Assembly: GCA_020226215.1 (NCBI GenBank) | Contig: CM035225.1 | Location: 17,433,868-17,497,867, forward strand | Length of the DNA: 64,000 nucleotides | Origin: Sindora glabra | Lineage: Eukaryota; Streptophyta; Magnoliopsida; Fabales; Fabaceae | Direction of reading: 5' to 3' | Shown: piece after piece, positions 1 through 10,873 of the stretch | Layout: the number at the start of each line of letters is the position of its first letter | How positions within the stretch are numbered: the first letter of the stretch is position 1 | The notes under the pieces: generated by a model | What the model was told of the DNA's origin: nothing | Databases searched by the model: none | The model's input: only the letters and a program-made list of their open reading frames with translations | Program-made: the position numbers and the translations under genes

Positions 1-502
1 AAGGATGTGTTAATATAAATATATATATTAATTAGATTGATTCATATTATTTTGAGATTAAATTATATTAATGTGATCAAAATATTTAAAATATAAATAT
101 AAATATCTAAAATTTAATTAATTATATTTATTATATTACATATTATTTATTATTCACATAATAATATAATAATCTAAAATTTAATTGCTTATATCTCATG
201 ACATTAAGTATTTATTTACTTATTTATTTTTTATTTATTTATATTAAATTAATGAGAATATGTCAAATTTTTATTTACATAGTTAGAATATATGTTATCA
301 TTGATTAAAAGAAGAGAGACAAATTTAAAAAAATTGAAAAAATACTAATTTATAAGTTATAAGTTATCGTGGAAAACTTATCAAATAAAAGTTTATAAGT
401 TTCTAATTTTTAGTGCGCTAAATACCTTTGAAAATTAACTTATAATTTATTAATTAAGTCAATAAATTATAAACTAACTTATTTATTGTATCAAATATAC
501 AC
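1..502. mobile_element. Tourist-like MITE, right part (copy 1)
   Basis: This is the right-hand part of a MITE that starts before the window. It aligns by eye with complete copies at 17814-18516 and 22123-22822. It ends in ATTGTATCAAATATACAC followed by TTA, matching the right end and TTA target site of the complete copies. The interior is AT-rich with many copies of AACTTATAACTTATAGTTAA-like words in both orientations. A TTA target site and a TATTTGG-type terminal repeat fit the PIF/Harbinger (Tourist) group. No coding potential is seen; the small reading frame at 454-750 is chance. Confidence 0.55.
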
Positions 503-1010
503 TTAAATGTTGAGAAAAACATGGCAAAGAAGGCTTGGATATGCATGGGAGATAGAAATTTTTTGTCTCCTATTTGATGATAGCATGATGTATTCTCTTT
601 TTGTATATGAATTGTATATTTCACATATATAAGTATTCCTTTCATTTCTTTATAAGGGTGATTTAAAGTTAACATATAAGAATTAAAAAACATGATAAAT
701 AACTTTAATTTTATAAGAGATGGATTATAATTTACTAATATATCATCCATTAAAAGTTAATTAATAACAAAAGTTGTTGAGCCTTTATGCAATCTTAATT
801 TCCTAAAATGATAGATAAATAGGAATAAAATTTTTTACTTAAAATGACACTTAAAAAGGAACAGATGGAGCATTTATATCATATTTCAATTATATGAAAC
901 TAGATTATGCCATAATTCATTGTGATTTTATTAAATGCTAAACCCAAGCTCTGCCTACGCTATCATGGAAAAAAAAGATAAAAAAATATAAAATTTACTT
1001 TTTTACTTTT
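503..1010. repeat. Flank of third copy of the 14-23 kb repeat
   Basis: The sequence after the MITE (GTTGAGAAAAACATGGCAAAG onward) matches 22823-23385 closely, including the stretch around ATGCTAAACC and a following AAAAAAGA-rich run. About 50 bases present at 23275-23330 are missing here. It shows that the repeat unit at 14-23 kb also had a copy ending at the left edge of this window. Confidence 0.7.
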
Positions 1011-1396
1011 GGAAAAAAATTAAGCTGGTATGATTTATTATAGTAAAGTACCACACACCTGCTTTCTTTCATTTAAGTGTGCTCGCATAAAGAAATTTAC
1101 CACACTACCTAGAAAACAAAACGAAATACTTACAGTGTGTTTTGAGAAAACCAAAAGCACCAAGGTAAAAACCTCTTTTATCATATATTAAAATTGAAGA
1201 ATTCTTAATTTTATAAAAAAATAAAAAATTAAAAGACTAAAAACTTATAAGAAATAAAATTAAAGAATTTTTAATTTTATACAAATTAAATTAATGTAAA
1301 ATTTTAATTATAAATAAAATTAATAAAATTTAATTTTTAAGGATTAAAATAAATTTTTAGTTAAGATAAAATTAAAAATAAATAAGAATTTGAAGG
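1011..1396. other. AT-rich non-coding stretch
   Basis: No gene, RNA or clear repeat boundary is visible. The sequence is AT-rich with poly-A and poly-T runs. Confidence 0.5.
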
Positions 1397-1960
1397 CATA
1401 AAACCTTATATAGAATCACAAAATAGTCTTTTTTTTATCCTTTTTTTTAAATAATAATTATCTTATATGAATTACTATTTGACGACCAAAGAATAATATG
1501 TTACTATTTAAATAGTAACATGTGCTCTTTTTTGATAGTTTGGTTATTAATAAAATTTAATTTATTTATTTATTTTAGATTTTAGATCGATATTATTGTT
1601 CCGACGGTAATATATTATTATATAGAAACTAAACAGTAACATACTCTTCTTTCTTTTGAAGGCATATTATTATATAGAAATTAAACAGTAACATACTCTT
1701 ATTTCTTTTGAAGGCATAGAACCTTATATAGAATCATAAAATAGTCTCTTTCTCTTTCTTTTGCCTTTTTTTTTTTAAAAATAATTATCCTATATGAATT
1801 ATTATTTGGAAACTAAACAGTAATATGTTACTATTTAAATAGTAACATATTATTATACGAAGACTAAATACTAATATGCTCCTTTACGATAGTTTGGTTG
1901 TTAATGAGACTTAATTTATTTATTTATTTTGGATTTTAGATCGATGTTACTATTATCACT
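1397..1960. repeat. Hairpin-repeat cluster, left orientation, internally duplicated
   Basis: The block contains the inverted repeat GTTACTATTTAAATAGTAAC (about 1500 and 1830) followed by TTAATAAAATTTAATTTATT and a TTTATTTATTTATTTTAGAT tract. It is duplicated in tandem: a segment starting CCTTATATAGAATCA at about 1404 recurs at about 1720, and a unit of about 58 bp ending in TTTCTTTTGAAGGCAT is doubled around 1610-1710. The same family fills 26180-26600 (same orientation) and 27690-31930 (opposite orientation). Confidence 0.65.
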
Positions 1961-2544
1961 TCCGCCCCTACTCTTGCAAATAGTTACAATATGTGACTGA
2001 GAACTTGATGGACTAGTATTAGCGAATGTCAGCTTCTGCTCCCTGATTCCAACCCGAAGTCAAGAAAAATTAATAAGTTAGCTTTATAAACGAGTAAACA
2101 CAAGTTTAAATGAAATAGGGGGTAATGCCCTCACATCAGTGGTTGGATTGGATGCAAATGCAATGATCACAGTTCACAAACTTGTCATTCCGAATGAAAG
2201 GTGAAAACGAAAAGCGATGCAAGGGGATCAATTAAGTAATCTTCGCATTAAATATTTTAAAAGATTTTTATTCTACATGATTTTAGGGTTATTATGCTAG
2301 AATCAGAATCCTCGTTGTATATTATATTGGTTAGGAGTATCCTACGAGGGCTTTTTCTCATGGGTCAAGTTTTGATATTCCTTTTACTATATTTCCTTAT
2401 CGATTAGGAAAGGATGTCTCCATGTATAAATAGCTTTTAAGACTTAATGCAAAAGCAAGTCATGTTATAATAATTTAGGATCATTGTGCCTTTGACTGGT
2501 TCCTTAACCAAAATCCATTCCTCTTTTGGCTGTGTTTGTTTTCC
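1961..2544. other. Non-coding, nothing recognised
   Basis: Less AT-rich than its surroundings, but I see no exon, RNA gene or transposon end. It lies downstream, in the sense of the minus-strand MACPF pseudogene. Confidence 0.4.
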
Positions 2545-5324
2545 TCTCTCAAACCTTCTCCGGCTCTAACTTCAATTCTGAAGTTAGAACAGGCAGAAAT
2601 TTTTCACAAACCTTGTCATTTGGGTGAACTTTATCAGAAGCAATGCTGTAATTGGCAGTGGCATCTACAAACCTCCTATCTGCTGTTTCCTTCTAATATG
2701 CATGTAAAATGGGCAAACCAGCTCGCCCGCATAAACTCAAAAAAAACTACAGGTAAAAAATTATCGTACTTGTAGGTATTAATTTTTTTATTAATAAGAG
2801 TGATTAAATTACTAAATGCATATATACAAATATTAGAAATCAAATCCTAAATAAGAAGGAAGACACTTTCATGAGATATTAGATTGAGTTAGACTAAAAA
2901 ATATCTGTAAATTATAATTGGCAATTAAGTTTTTTTATAATATGTTAATCAAATAAAGTTAAAAAAATTATATTAACTTATTAAAAATCGAATTAAAAAT
3001 TGTGTTGAATTAAAAAAATCCCCAGATATTTGAAGAATTATGAAAAAATTTAATTTAAAAATAAAAAAAAGCTTGCACCCATAGGCAAATCCACATAAAA
3101 TATAAAAAGTTCAGCTTATATTATTCACGAACTTTGGGCCTATTTTACATGTCTATTTCTGAACGTTGTAAAGTTGGCAACTGCTGTTGCTTCAAATATA
3201 TTACATCATCTCCTCCCATCTTGACACCAACAATAATGTGAGAGCCAAAGGTCTCAGTAAACCTAGAAAGATTGTGAATAGCAACAGTTGACAAAATTAT
3301 AAATCAAATTATGGCTAAAAGGACAAGAAGCATTATCCAAGCATTATTAAATAGTTTATGCTAAATGGGGTTGGTGCATTCAGCTAACCCAAATAAAATA
3401 GGAAATTGCCAGATACGTTTAGAGTTGATTGTATTCACAAATGAACTCGAAATCGATAACAACCACTGATCAAGTTTTCAGTTCTCAATTTAAAAGCAAA
3501 TCAAGAATGAAAACTATGTAACAACTGTGTAATTAAAGGATGTTAGTAAGTACGACTTTACGAGGAATGCGCCATGAGACAAAAGATAAAAGAATTTATA
3601 TTTGCACATAAACTCAGAATGCAAGCGCATTAGCCCATGCACGAACGCTAAAAGGAAAACCAATGGGGAAAAAATTGCATAATACTCCAAATCTTTAAAA
3701 AGAAAAAATTGCATAAAAAGAACTAGAGGCTCAGAAAAAATTGCATAATACTCCATCCTTTTGCTGCAGTAGATCTTTGTATAAAAAGAACTAGAGGCTC
3801 AGAAAACTCCAAAGGATTGAGAAACAACAAATATGACTCATAAGAGCAGACATCTATCATTCGCAGAATTGATCGAAGTACCAAAATTAGAATTTGTAGA
3901 CGAATAAGATTTTGTGACTTCAATAGAATTGTTGACACATGAACTGATTTGCTAGCATGAGAAACATAAATAAATGACTCATTTAAAACTTCAACGTTGT
4001 CATGTTAACAAATTAGTTGCCACTCCATGACTTATTTTAAGGATTCAAATGGTAAACCACTAGAGGAAGACATGTATCCTTTCTTCATGCATTTTTTTGT
4101 GCAATTGCTCTGCAACTGGTGAAGATCTGCCACTTCAATCAGAGACAAGAAAAGGAAAATCTTCTGAATTAATTCAAAGAATTTTTTCACAGACCTGGCC
4201 AGGTATGTAAATTTCATCAGAAGCAATTTCCTTCAACCTTTTTCTGAACATCAGCAGGGTGGAGAGCTGATGGGTAGTGCTGCTTAATATATATTACATC
4301 CTTTCTTCCAATCTTCACACCAATAATAATATGAGTGGAAAGGTTTCAATGAACCTAAGGTGCTTGTGAATAGCGAGCTTGCAGGATATAAACAGCTTCC
4401 AAAAAAAAACGAAACTGTAAAATTAAATTGAGATGATCACCAAATCCGAATGAACTGTATTATGGACAAACATTGATCAAATTTTCTACTCATAAGAGAT
4501 CACAAATCAAGCATGAAAACCAGAGAGCAATTTGATAAAATAGAGAAATGTTACTAAGAGAAAGGAAAACTTCTATAGAAACAAACACATTTTAATCATA
4601 GCAAATTGTCAGTCAATTGGCACATGCTAATGGTAAGGTTGTATAATTATTATTAAAAAATTACTGCTAATAAGTAATTTTTTAATAATAATTATGTAAT
4701 TAATTTTTTAAAAGCAGTAATTTTCTATGAAAATTTAAAATGGCCTCACCCTTCTAGATCATATTTGCAATGACTAATCTCACCTTACCAATGCAGCTGG
4801 ATCCCATGATGATGGCACAGCCTTTTTGACATGATCACAAAGTACCATCTAAGACTTCTCTAATGCCACAGTATAAAGTGTGATGAACACACCATTAAAA
4901 GCAAGGTCCTTGGTACGGGCTGCATCTTTCCCTCAATTCCCTTGGTTTGGAAATTTATGACAAAATATGAATTCATTTAAAAATTTATATTACATTTTTA
5001 AAAATATTATTTGAAAATAATTAATAATTAAAATATTAATAAATATATAATAAAAATATAAATTTATTATTCCAATAAAATAATGAAAGCTTAAAATAAT
5101 ATTTTATTAATAACTGAAAATGTTTTTGTAAAAATAATAAATAATTAAATTTAATAAATATTTTATGATATAAATTTTACTGATCGATGAATTAATTCAT
5201 GTTTTAACACAAATGAGTTGACTTGAATAATAGAATTGCCAACCCCAATCCAAACATGGCATTGAAGAAGCCCTCGGGGAATTCTACCGGTCAAAGATAC
5301 TTCCTGGTTGAACAGTTCCAACAT
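2545..5324 (-). pseudogene. MACPF-domain protein pseudogene (CAD1/NSL1-like), fragmented and partly duplicated
   Basis: Reading the minus strand, exon-like pieces of a plant MACPF protein appear in order. About 5245-5324 reads LFNQEVSLTGRIP after a TTTCCAG acceptor. 4789-4935 reads AFNGVFITLYTVALEKS, an in-frame stop, then VPSSWDPAAL ending at a GTAAGG donor. About 4200-4375 reads LRFIETF, a frameshift, then THIIIGVKIGRKDVIYIKQ and PADVQKK. About 3135-3290 is a second copy reading RFTETFGSHIIVGVKMGG, and 2545-2720 reads RRFVDATANYSIASDKVHPN. In plants this family (CAD1, NSL1) restrains salicylate-linked cell death; that is family knowledge. Here the stop, frameshifts, an AT-rich insertion at about 4940-5220 and the duplicated central exon make a working product very unlikely. 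The intron-like flanks at about 3420-3530 and 4440-4530 also resemble each other, supporting a local duplication. Outer limits are uncertain. Confidence 0.75.
3664..3810. repeat. Short local direct repeats
   Basis: AAAAATTGCATAATACTCCA occurs twice (about 3669 and 3737), and AAAAAGAACTAGAGGCTCAG occurs twice (about 3716 and 3783). This is a small tandem rearrangement in the spacer between the MACPF fragments. Confidence 0.7.
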
Positions 5325-5802
5325 CTGGAAACATTTATAAGAAGCAGAAAATCAATGACGGAGGGAAGAGGGCGATGGATGCACTTTGAGCCTAACCTTC
5401 CAACATATTTCTTATTTGCAAAACAGTTTCTCCATATTTTTTTCTGGTCACGAAAGCACTATGTATTACTAAGAAGCATTGATCGACAAACAAGCCACTT
5501 AGTAAAAAAATGTGTTCAAAAATAAATAAGAAAACCCATAAAGTTTCTTACAAACCAATTCATCTAATCAAAGTAAGGTAAGAAGTCCAACATTAATTAT
5601 ACGAGGGGTCTTACGGGGATTGATAGAAAGGACAAAACTTTGCATGTAAAGTCCTTTTTTTCCTTTTTTGTAAAGTTTTTTATTATAATTTTACATCTAT
5701 ATTATTTTTTTATTCATCATTAATAATTAAATTTAATAAATATAATTATTAATTAATTATTTAATTAATTGATGTTGCATGACATGTAAAACATTTATAT
5801 AT

Positions 5803-5950
5803 AGTGGCAGAGGCAAAAATTTTAAAATAGGGGGCTAAGAGAAAATTATTATAAAATTTAGGATGGGCCATATAAATTTTTATAATATATTTTATTAAAT
5901 TTTAGAGAAAAGGGGTTGGGACCCAGCGTAACCCCCTATCTCCATCATTG
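5803..5950. mobile_element. Short MITE-like element
   Basis: The left edge AGTGGCAGAGGCAAAAATT and the right edge ...CTATCTCCATCATTG form an imperfect terminal inverted repeat related to a common plant edge of AGTGGCGGAGCC type. Inside are a left AGGGGGC and a right GGGACCCAGCGTAACCCCCT. The differences between the arms look like transitions. The target duplication could not be settled. Confidence 0.4.
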
Positions 5951-7236
5951 TTTACATGTACATAATACATGAGGTTATTTATTCATTAATTATTTAATGT
6001 GTTTAATTAATCAACGAGATAAGTGTAAAAATTAAATTCTATGTATATTTGTGAGGGTAATTATTTTTACTTTAATTTATGAGTATATTATTTTTTAAAT
6101 TTATTTTAAAAATAATTATTTCAAATAAAATAATTTAAGTGAATTATCTCTTTATTTTATACTTTTTAAGGAGGACAAAATATATTAAAAATAACATAAT
6201 TACTATTTTTTTTGAGAGAAAATATTGTCCAACAAAAAGAAAATAGGTGAGAGTTCTCTTAGATCATCATGTTAATATATCAAGATTATCATTAAAGAAT
6301 TTTAAGATTCGAATCATGGAATTTTCACGTAAGACTTTAGTAGTCACTTTATATCCATAAAAAAATATTAATTTATGATTTGATCACTAGAGGTTAATTG
6401 TGGTATCCAGAGAGTTGACGGTAATCCTTAGATTGGAAGTATGAAAGAATTCAATGTGTATATATAGATCATGATCTGAGTCAAAAAGGGGATCCAAATT
6501 TCTGTGCATCATTTGTGAATGTTGAGATAAATTCAAATCTCTAATTATTTTACCAATAATAGTATCAGAGTCTTCTAACTCATCTCCATCTCTACATGCT
6601 ATGTTATGTGCTTTGCATGTATTATATATTTTTTCTTAATTGATTCGCAATCATTATGTATTAGCATATGGCACAATGGTACATAATTTTTCAGGATGTG
6701 TTCCCATACTTAAGTTCTTGATAATATGCATAATTGTGTCCAATATTTTGCAAATTATATTTTCATGGCTTGACCCAGCCTCAGTCTCTGTTCTTTGCAG
6801 AGGGTTTTCAAAAATCATTTAGCGGGACCAGACCGTGTATGGGGTTCAAACTTCGAAGTTGAATATTCCTTGCGAACTTCGGATATACAATTTGGGTTTG
6901 ACATATTATGTTTACGGTCAATCTCAGATTGAACATATGAACTACGTAAGCTAGATCGGACATATTCGATATTAATTAATTAAGTAGCCATTTTTTAACA
7001 AACATTTGCATGGGAAAACATAGTTTCACGGTTTGTTTTAATTTAACAATTACCTAGCCGAAAAATGACAATAAAAAACATAACTAAGTTCGTAATTTTT
7101 TATTAATAAAATCTCCACAATTATCCTTTAAGATTTACTATCCAGTAAAGAAACATTTGTATATTCTATGTATTCTTATTCTAATTTAATGAAAAAATTA
7201 ATTATGATTTTTAGAGTTTTAAAATTTACAAATATA
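5951..7236. other. Non-coding, nothing firm
   Basis: The stretch is AT-rich. At about 6557-6573 there is AATAGTATCAGAGTC, which resembles a decayed initiator-methionine primer-binding site of a Ty1/copia element, but no LTR could be delimited. A less AT-rich patch at 6760-6960 has no reading frame I recognise. Confidence 0.4.
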
Positions 7237-8578
7237 CGGCCCTGTCGACTTTGAACGCGATATTGATGTCTGACTGTTTATAAAGGTGTCAAATATATGC
7301 ATAAATTAAAATTTTATGGTGCTTCATTTCAATACATCATTAAATTTAGTAATATATTAATGCATCCCTAAGGCACCGTAATTTTTCCCAGAAAAATGCC
7401 GGTTTTAAATATCAGCTTACAAATTGATTGCACATAAATGGAATTTGATGCAATTAATCTTTTAGAAATAAATATATTCATAATTTTGTATTTGATTGGA
7501 CAGAAGCTAGTGCAAAGCGCAGGGTTTTGCAGAAATAAATATATCAAACATCCGTGCTTATACTGTTTTAAATTACTTGGAAACCGATTTTTGAAAAACA
7601 TAACCATTAAACGCAGCCTAAGGTTAGTTGGTGGGCTTCCGGTAAAATTTGCTCACAGGAATATGTATATATATATATATTTACTTTTTTTATTTAAACA
7701 AAAAAATTGTATTACTAATTTAATGGTAATAAAATAATAAAAAATATTAATTAATTTTAAAAGAAAGATATTAATTAAACATTACAATCAACTTCAATTA
7801 TTCTTTCTCATCTCCACAATAAATATAGTCATTAATTAAAAATAATTAATGATAATAATAGATTAATTATAATGCCTTTAATTATTATTTATTATTATTA
7901 AATTAATGGCATGTTCTTTCATCTAAATTTACATATGAATACGGAAATTAACAATTTTTTATATATTGTACATAACATCCATAAGTCGGTAAAGTGTATT
8001 TTCTCAAGACACAACTTAGAACAACAATGTATATTTGTGAAAAATAGTAACACTGTAATATATAAATATATGAACAGAAGAACCTTCATATTTTGTTTCA
8101 AAGAGTATTACAAGTTCGGCAGCATAATTTGCCATTTCAACTTTTATTGTACATTGTAGTAGTACAATAGAATATACGTTATATGAATGTCTACAATAAA
8201 ATAAATATTGCATGGAAAATTTCCTTGCCAAGGTTGTTTCCCAGCAACAAGACATTGAAAAACATACGGAGATAGAAAATGATGAATACAATAATAACAG
8301 AATAAGATGTAAGTTTGTCCATGGTTAAGAACTTCACTTCAGCACAGTGATTGCCACCAGTGATCAGCCACAAAAACTCTCATTAGCCGTAACAAATTGA
8401 TTTGTCAATATTATTTTTAAATTTTGACTCCATCTCTCATATGATCTAACTCATGCTCCCTTATTTACAATGATTAAGAAAAATAGAATTTATTTCATTT
8501 CAAATTAGATTCATAAAATGAATTTAATTTTAAATGAAACGAATTCAAGATTATTTTATAATTACAGATGAGAAATAA

Positions 8579-8782
8579 TCAAGGGTGGGTTGGGTTGGGA
8601 CCATTGGGAGGGACAGGACCACGCTGAAAAGACATGAGGAGGCCATTTGCCTCTGCCCAAGATTGATCAGCTTCGACGTTATGGCGCAGCGGCCTGCTCG
8701 TTGCCCCAAGTTCAAGACAACAAGCAATCAAAATAGTGATTAGCACCAAAACAACCAACAACTTACGAGAAAAACCTGCCAT
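8579..8782 (-). CDS. Small secreted signalling-peptide precursor, copy 1 (IDA/IDL- or CLE-like C-terminus)
   Basis: A 67-residue protein. Residues 1-6 are MAGFSR, followed by a strongly hydrophobic stretch (LLVVLVLITILIACC) and a small-residue zone (GATS), which together look like a secretory signal peptide. The middle reads RPLRHNVEADQSWAEANG, and the last 20 residues include SFQRGPVPPNGPNPTHP. That proline- and glycine-rich end, at the very C-terminus, is typical of plant peptide-hormone precursors. It aligns loosely with the IDA pattern PIPPSAPSKRHN and the CLE pattern VPSGPNPLHN but has the full pattern of neither, so the family is not settled. The frame stays open upstream to 8965, but I chose the Met at 8782 because the paralogue starts there and a TATA box lies between the two candidate starts. 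No intron is needed. Likely secreted to the cell wall and processed; function is inferred. Confidence 0.75.
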   Translation of the reverse strand: MAGFSRKLLVVLVLITILIACCLELGATSRPLRHNVEADQSWAEANGLLMSFQRGPVPPNGPNPTHP

Positions 8783-8866
8783 TATTAATGTGGAAGAATG
8801 AAACTGATTAAAAATCTGATTCGGAAGTTCTGAGTTTGTGGATATATGCTGGCAAGGTGCAACACG

Positions 8867-8874
8867 TATATATA
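8867..8874 (-). promoter_or_regulatory. TATA box of peptide gene copy 1
   Basis: TATATATA, preceded on the minus strand by CCCC, lies 85 bp before the chosen start codon. The same box, with matching flanks, occurs at the same distance in the second copy. Confidence 0.6.
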
Positions 8875-10575
8875 GGGGATCGTGCATGTTAAAACTTGTG
8901 CGATACCTTGTGAATTGACCGGTGCCCCCTGGAAGTGAGCGGAGAATGCATGGTTTGAAGTTCAAACTTGAACGTGAACCACTGAAATTGAATCAATCAA
9001 ACACACGTAATTTGGACGCTAAACGGTGTTTGACATTGACAATTAACCAGCTATGCTGTTTGGACTTCTGCTGTTGATATTATCTTCTCGTGTTAATCTG
9101 AGATTACTGCATCAGTTTAAATTGTTTAATGTTTCCTGTTTTACTTTGTCTTCCTTATTGAACGAAGAAAATGAGAAAAATATAATGTAGTTGGCATCGA
9201 GGACCGGAAGTCAAGAGCACCACCAAACAGGAAATTCTTACCAAAGAAAAATGATTTTAGATTTTAACTTCCCACGACATTTCTGTCAAAATTAAGTATG
9301 AGATTAGTTTTGTCGGAAGTGAGAGCAATTGATAATAAATTTTTCTCACCAAGAGGTAACTCTAAAAATTGAAATTAAATTTCCTTACCAACTCTAGAAT
9401 TTATTACACTAAATTAACTAATTATATTGATTCACACACGCAAAATTTATTATCACTTTAGCTCACACAAATGATACATATTCACGCATACACAAATCAC
9501 ACTTTTTTTTTAATATGTCAACATATGTTCACGGTGATCTTAATCCAAAATTTTGACATGTTAAAAAAATTTTGAGATCAAGGAAACTTTACAAAAAATA
9601 TTTAATATATGATTATAAAAATTTTAGAGGATTGACGCCTCCTATACTCTTTCTAAGTTCCGTATTAAATAAATTAGTTCTTATAATTCCTATGTAATTC
9701 CTATTCTTATAATTCCTATGAATTAAGTGATGAGATAATGGTGAAGGATTTAATTAGTATAGCTACGTTGGAATGACCTATTCAATAATTCCTATGAATT
9801 GTTAGACTGCTTATCATTGAATCAGACTAAAGGCATGCACACGCTATGACTTAAATATATACGGCCCTGTCGAGTTTAAACAAATATTGCTGGTTTTCTA
9901 AACTGTACTTTTTCAAATTGATGCTACTCTCAAAATGACTAGGAGCTGTATCCTTAATCATTTAAACAAATATTGCTGGTCTTCTCTAATTCAGTGGGCT
10001 TCTTTTTCATAACCATTATGAAATTACAACATCATACAAGCCAAGGTCCTGTCTTCTCAGCTGGTTTTCCTCTTGTGCAAGCTTCGTACCACTTAGCAAT
10101 TCCATTTTGCTTTTGCTTTGAGTTTGCTCGGAGAGATCATCTTTCATTGTATTGAAGCTTTGAATCTACATTATATGAATGTCTACAATAAAATAAATAT
10201 TGCATGAGAAATTTTCTTGCCAAGGTTGTTTCCCAGCAACAAGACACTGAAAAACATATGGAGAAAGAAAATGATGAATACAATAATAACAGAATAAGAT
10301 GTAAGTTTGTCCATGGTTAAAAACTTCACCTCAGCATAGTGGTTGCTAGATTAAGTACCGGTGATCAACTAGAAAAACTTCCATTAATTATAACAAATTA
10401 TCTGCTAATATTATTCTTTAATTCTAACCCCATCTCTCATGTGAACCTAACTCTTACTCTCTAATTTACAATGATAAAAAATAAATAAAATTCATTTCAT
10501 TTCAAATTAGATTCATAAAATGAATTTAATTTTAAATGAAACGAATTCAAGATTATTATTACAAATCGGAAATAA

Positions 10576-10779
10576 TTAAGGGTGGGTCGGATTGCGACCA
10601 TTGGGACTTAGAGGGCCACGTTGAAAAGACATGAGAAGGCCATTTGCCTCCGCCCAAGATTGATCAAATTCCACGTCATGGCGTAGGGGCCTGCTCGTTG
10701 CTCCAAATTCAAGACAACAAACAATCAAAATAGTGAATACCACCAGAGCAAGCAACAACCTACGAGAAAAACCTGCCAT
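10576..10779 (-). CDS. Small secreted signalling-peptide precursor, copy 2
   Basis: A 67-residue paralogue of the gene at 8579-8782, differing at 12 positions by my count. The signal-peptide zone (LLLALVVFTILIVCC) keeps its hydrophobic character despite several substitutions. The segment DQSWAEANGLLMSFQRGP is identical. In the predicted mature end, PVPPNGPNPTHP has become PLSPNGRNPTHP, so two prolines that are usually important in IDA/CLE-type peptides are replaced by Ser and Arg. The frame is intact and the start matches the paralogue. It may encode a peptide with altered receptor preference, or be an early step to loss of function; sequence alone cannot decide. Confidence 0.7.
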   Translation of the reverse strand: MAGFSRRLLLALVVFTILIVCCLEFGATSRPLRHDVEFDQSWAEANGLLMSFQRGPLSPNGRNPTHP

Positions 10780-10865
10780 TCTTAATTTGGAAGAATGAAA
10801 CTGACTAAAAATCCCATTTGGAAATTATGAGTTTGGGAGATGAATGTTGGAAAGGTGGCAACACA

Positions 10866-10873
10866 TATATATA
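10866..10873 (-). promoter_or_regulatory. TATA box of peptide gene copy 2
   Basis: TATATATA preceded on the minus strand by CCCC, 87 bp before the start codon. It is conserved with the first copy, so the promoter was duplicated with the gene. Confidence 0.6.

Larger units (their letters stand above)
7237..9850. repeat. Tandem duplication, copy 1
   Basis: Landmarks recur in the next unit: TACGGCCCTGTCGA (7240 and 9861), ATGAATGTCTACAATAAAAT (about 8182 and 10176), the peptide gene, CCAAAGAAAAATGATTTTAG (9241 and 11241), and AGGATTGACGCCTCCTATAC (about 9628 and 11520). Copy 1 is longer on its left side, so one copy has gained or lost sequence between 7260 and 8178. The junction near 9850 is an estimate. 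Confidence 0.7.

Noticed and set aside
2536..2775. Plus-strand open frame of 79 codons
   Set aside because: It is antisense to a MACPF exon fragment on the minus strand, which explains its composition.
6557..6573. Primer-binding-site-like AATAGTATCAGAGTC
   Set aside because: No LTR end or internal domain around it; too short and imperfect to call an element.
8783..8965. N-terminal extension of the first peptide gene to a 128-codon frame
   Set aside because: The paralogue has no such extension in frame, the TATA box lies within it, and the shorter form starts with a proper signal peptide.
8579..10779. Firm assignment of the peptide genes to the CLE family
   Set aside because: The ending has an additional Pro (VPPNGP) and lacks the terminal His-Asn of CLE peptides; IDA/IDL similarity is about as good, so the family is left open.
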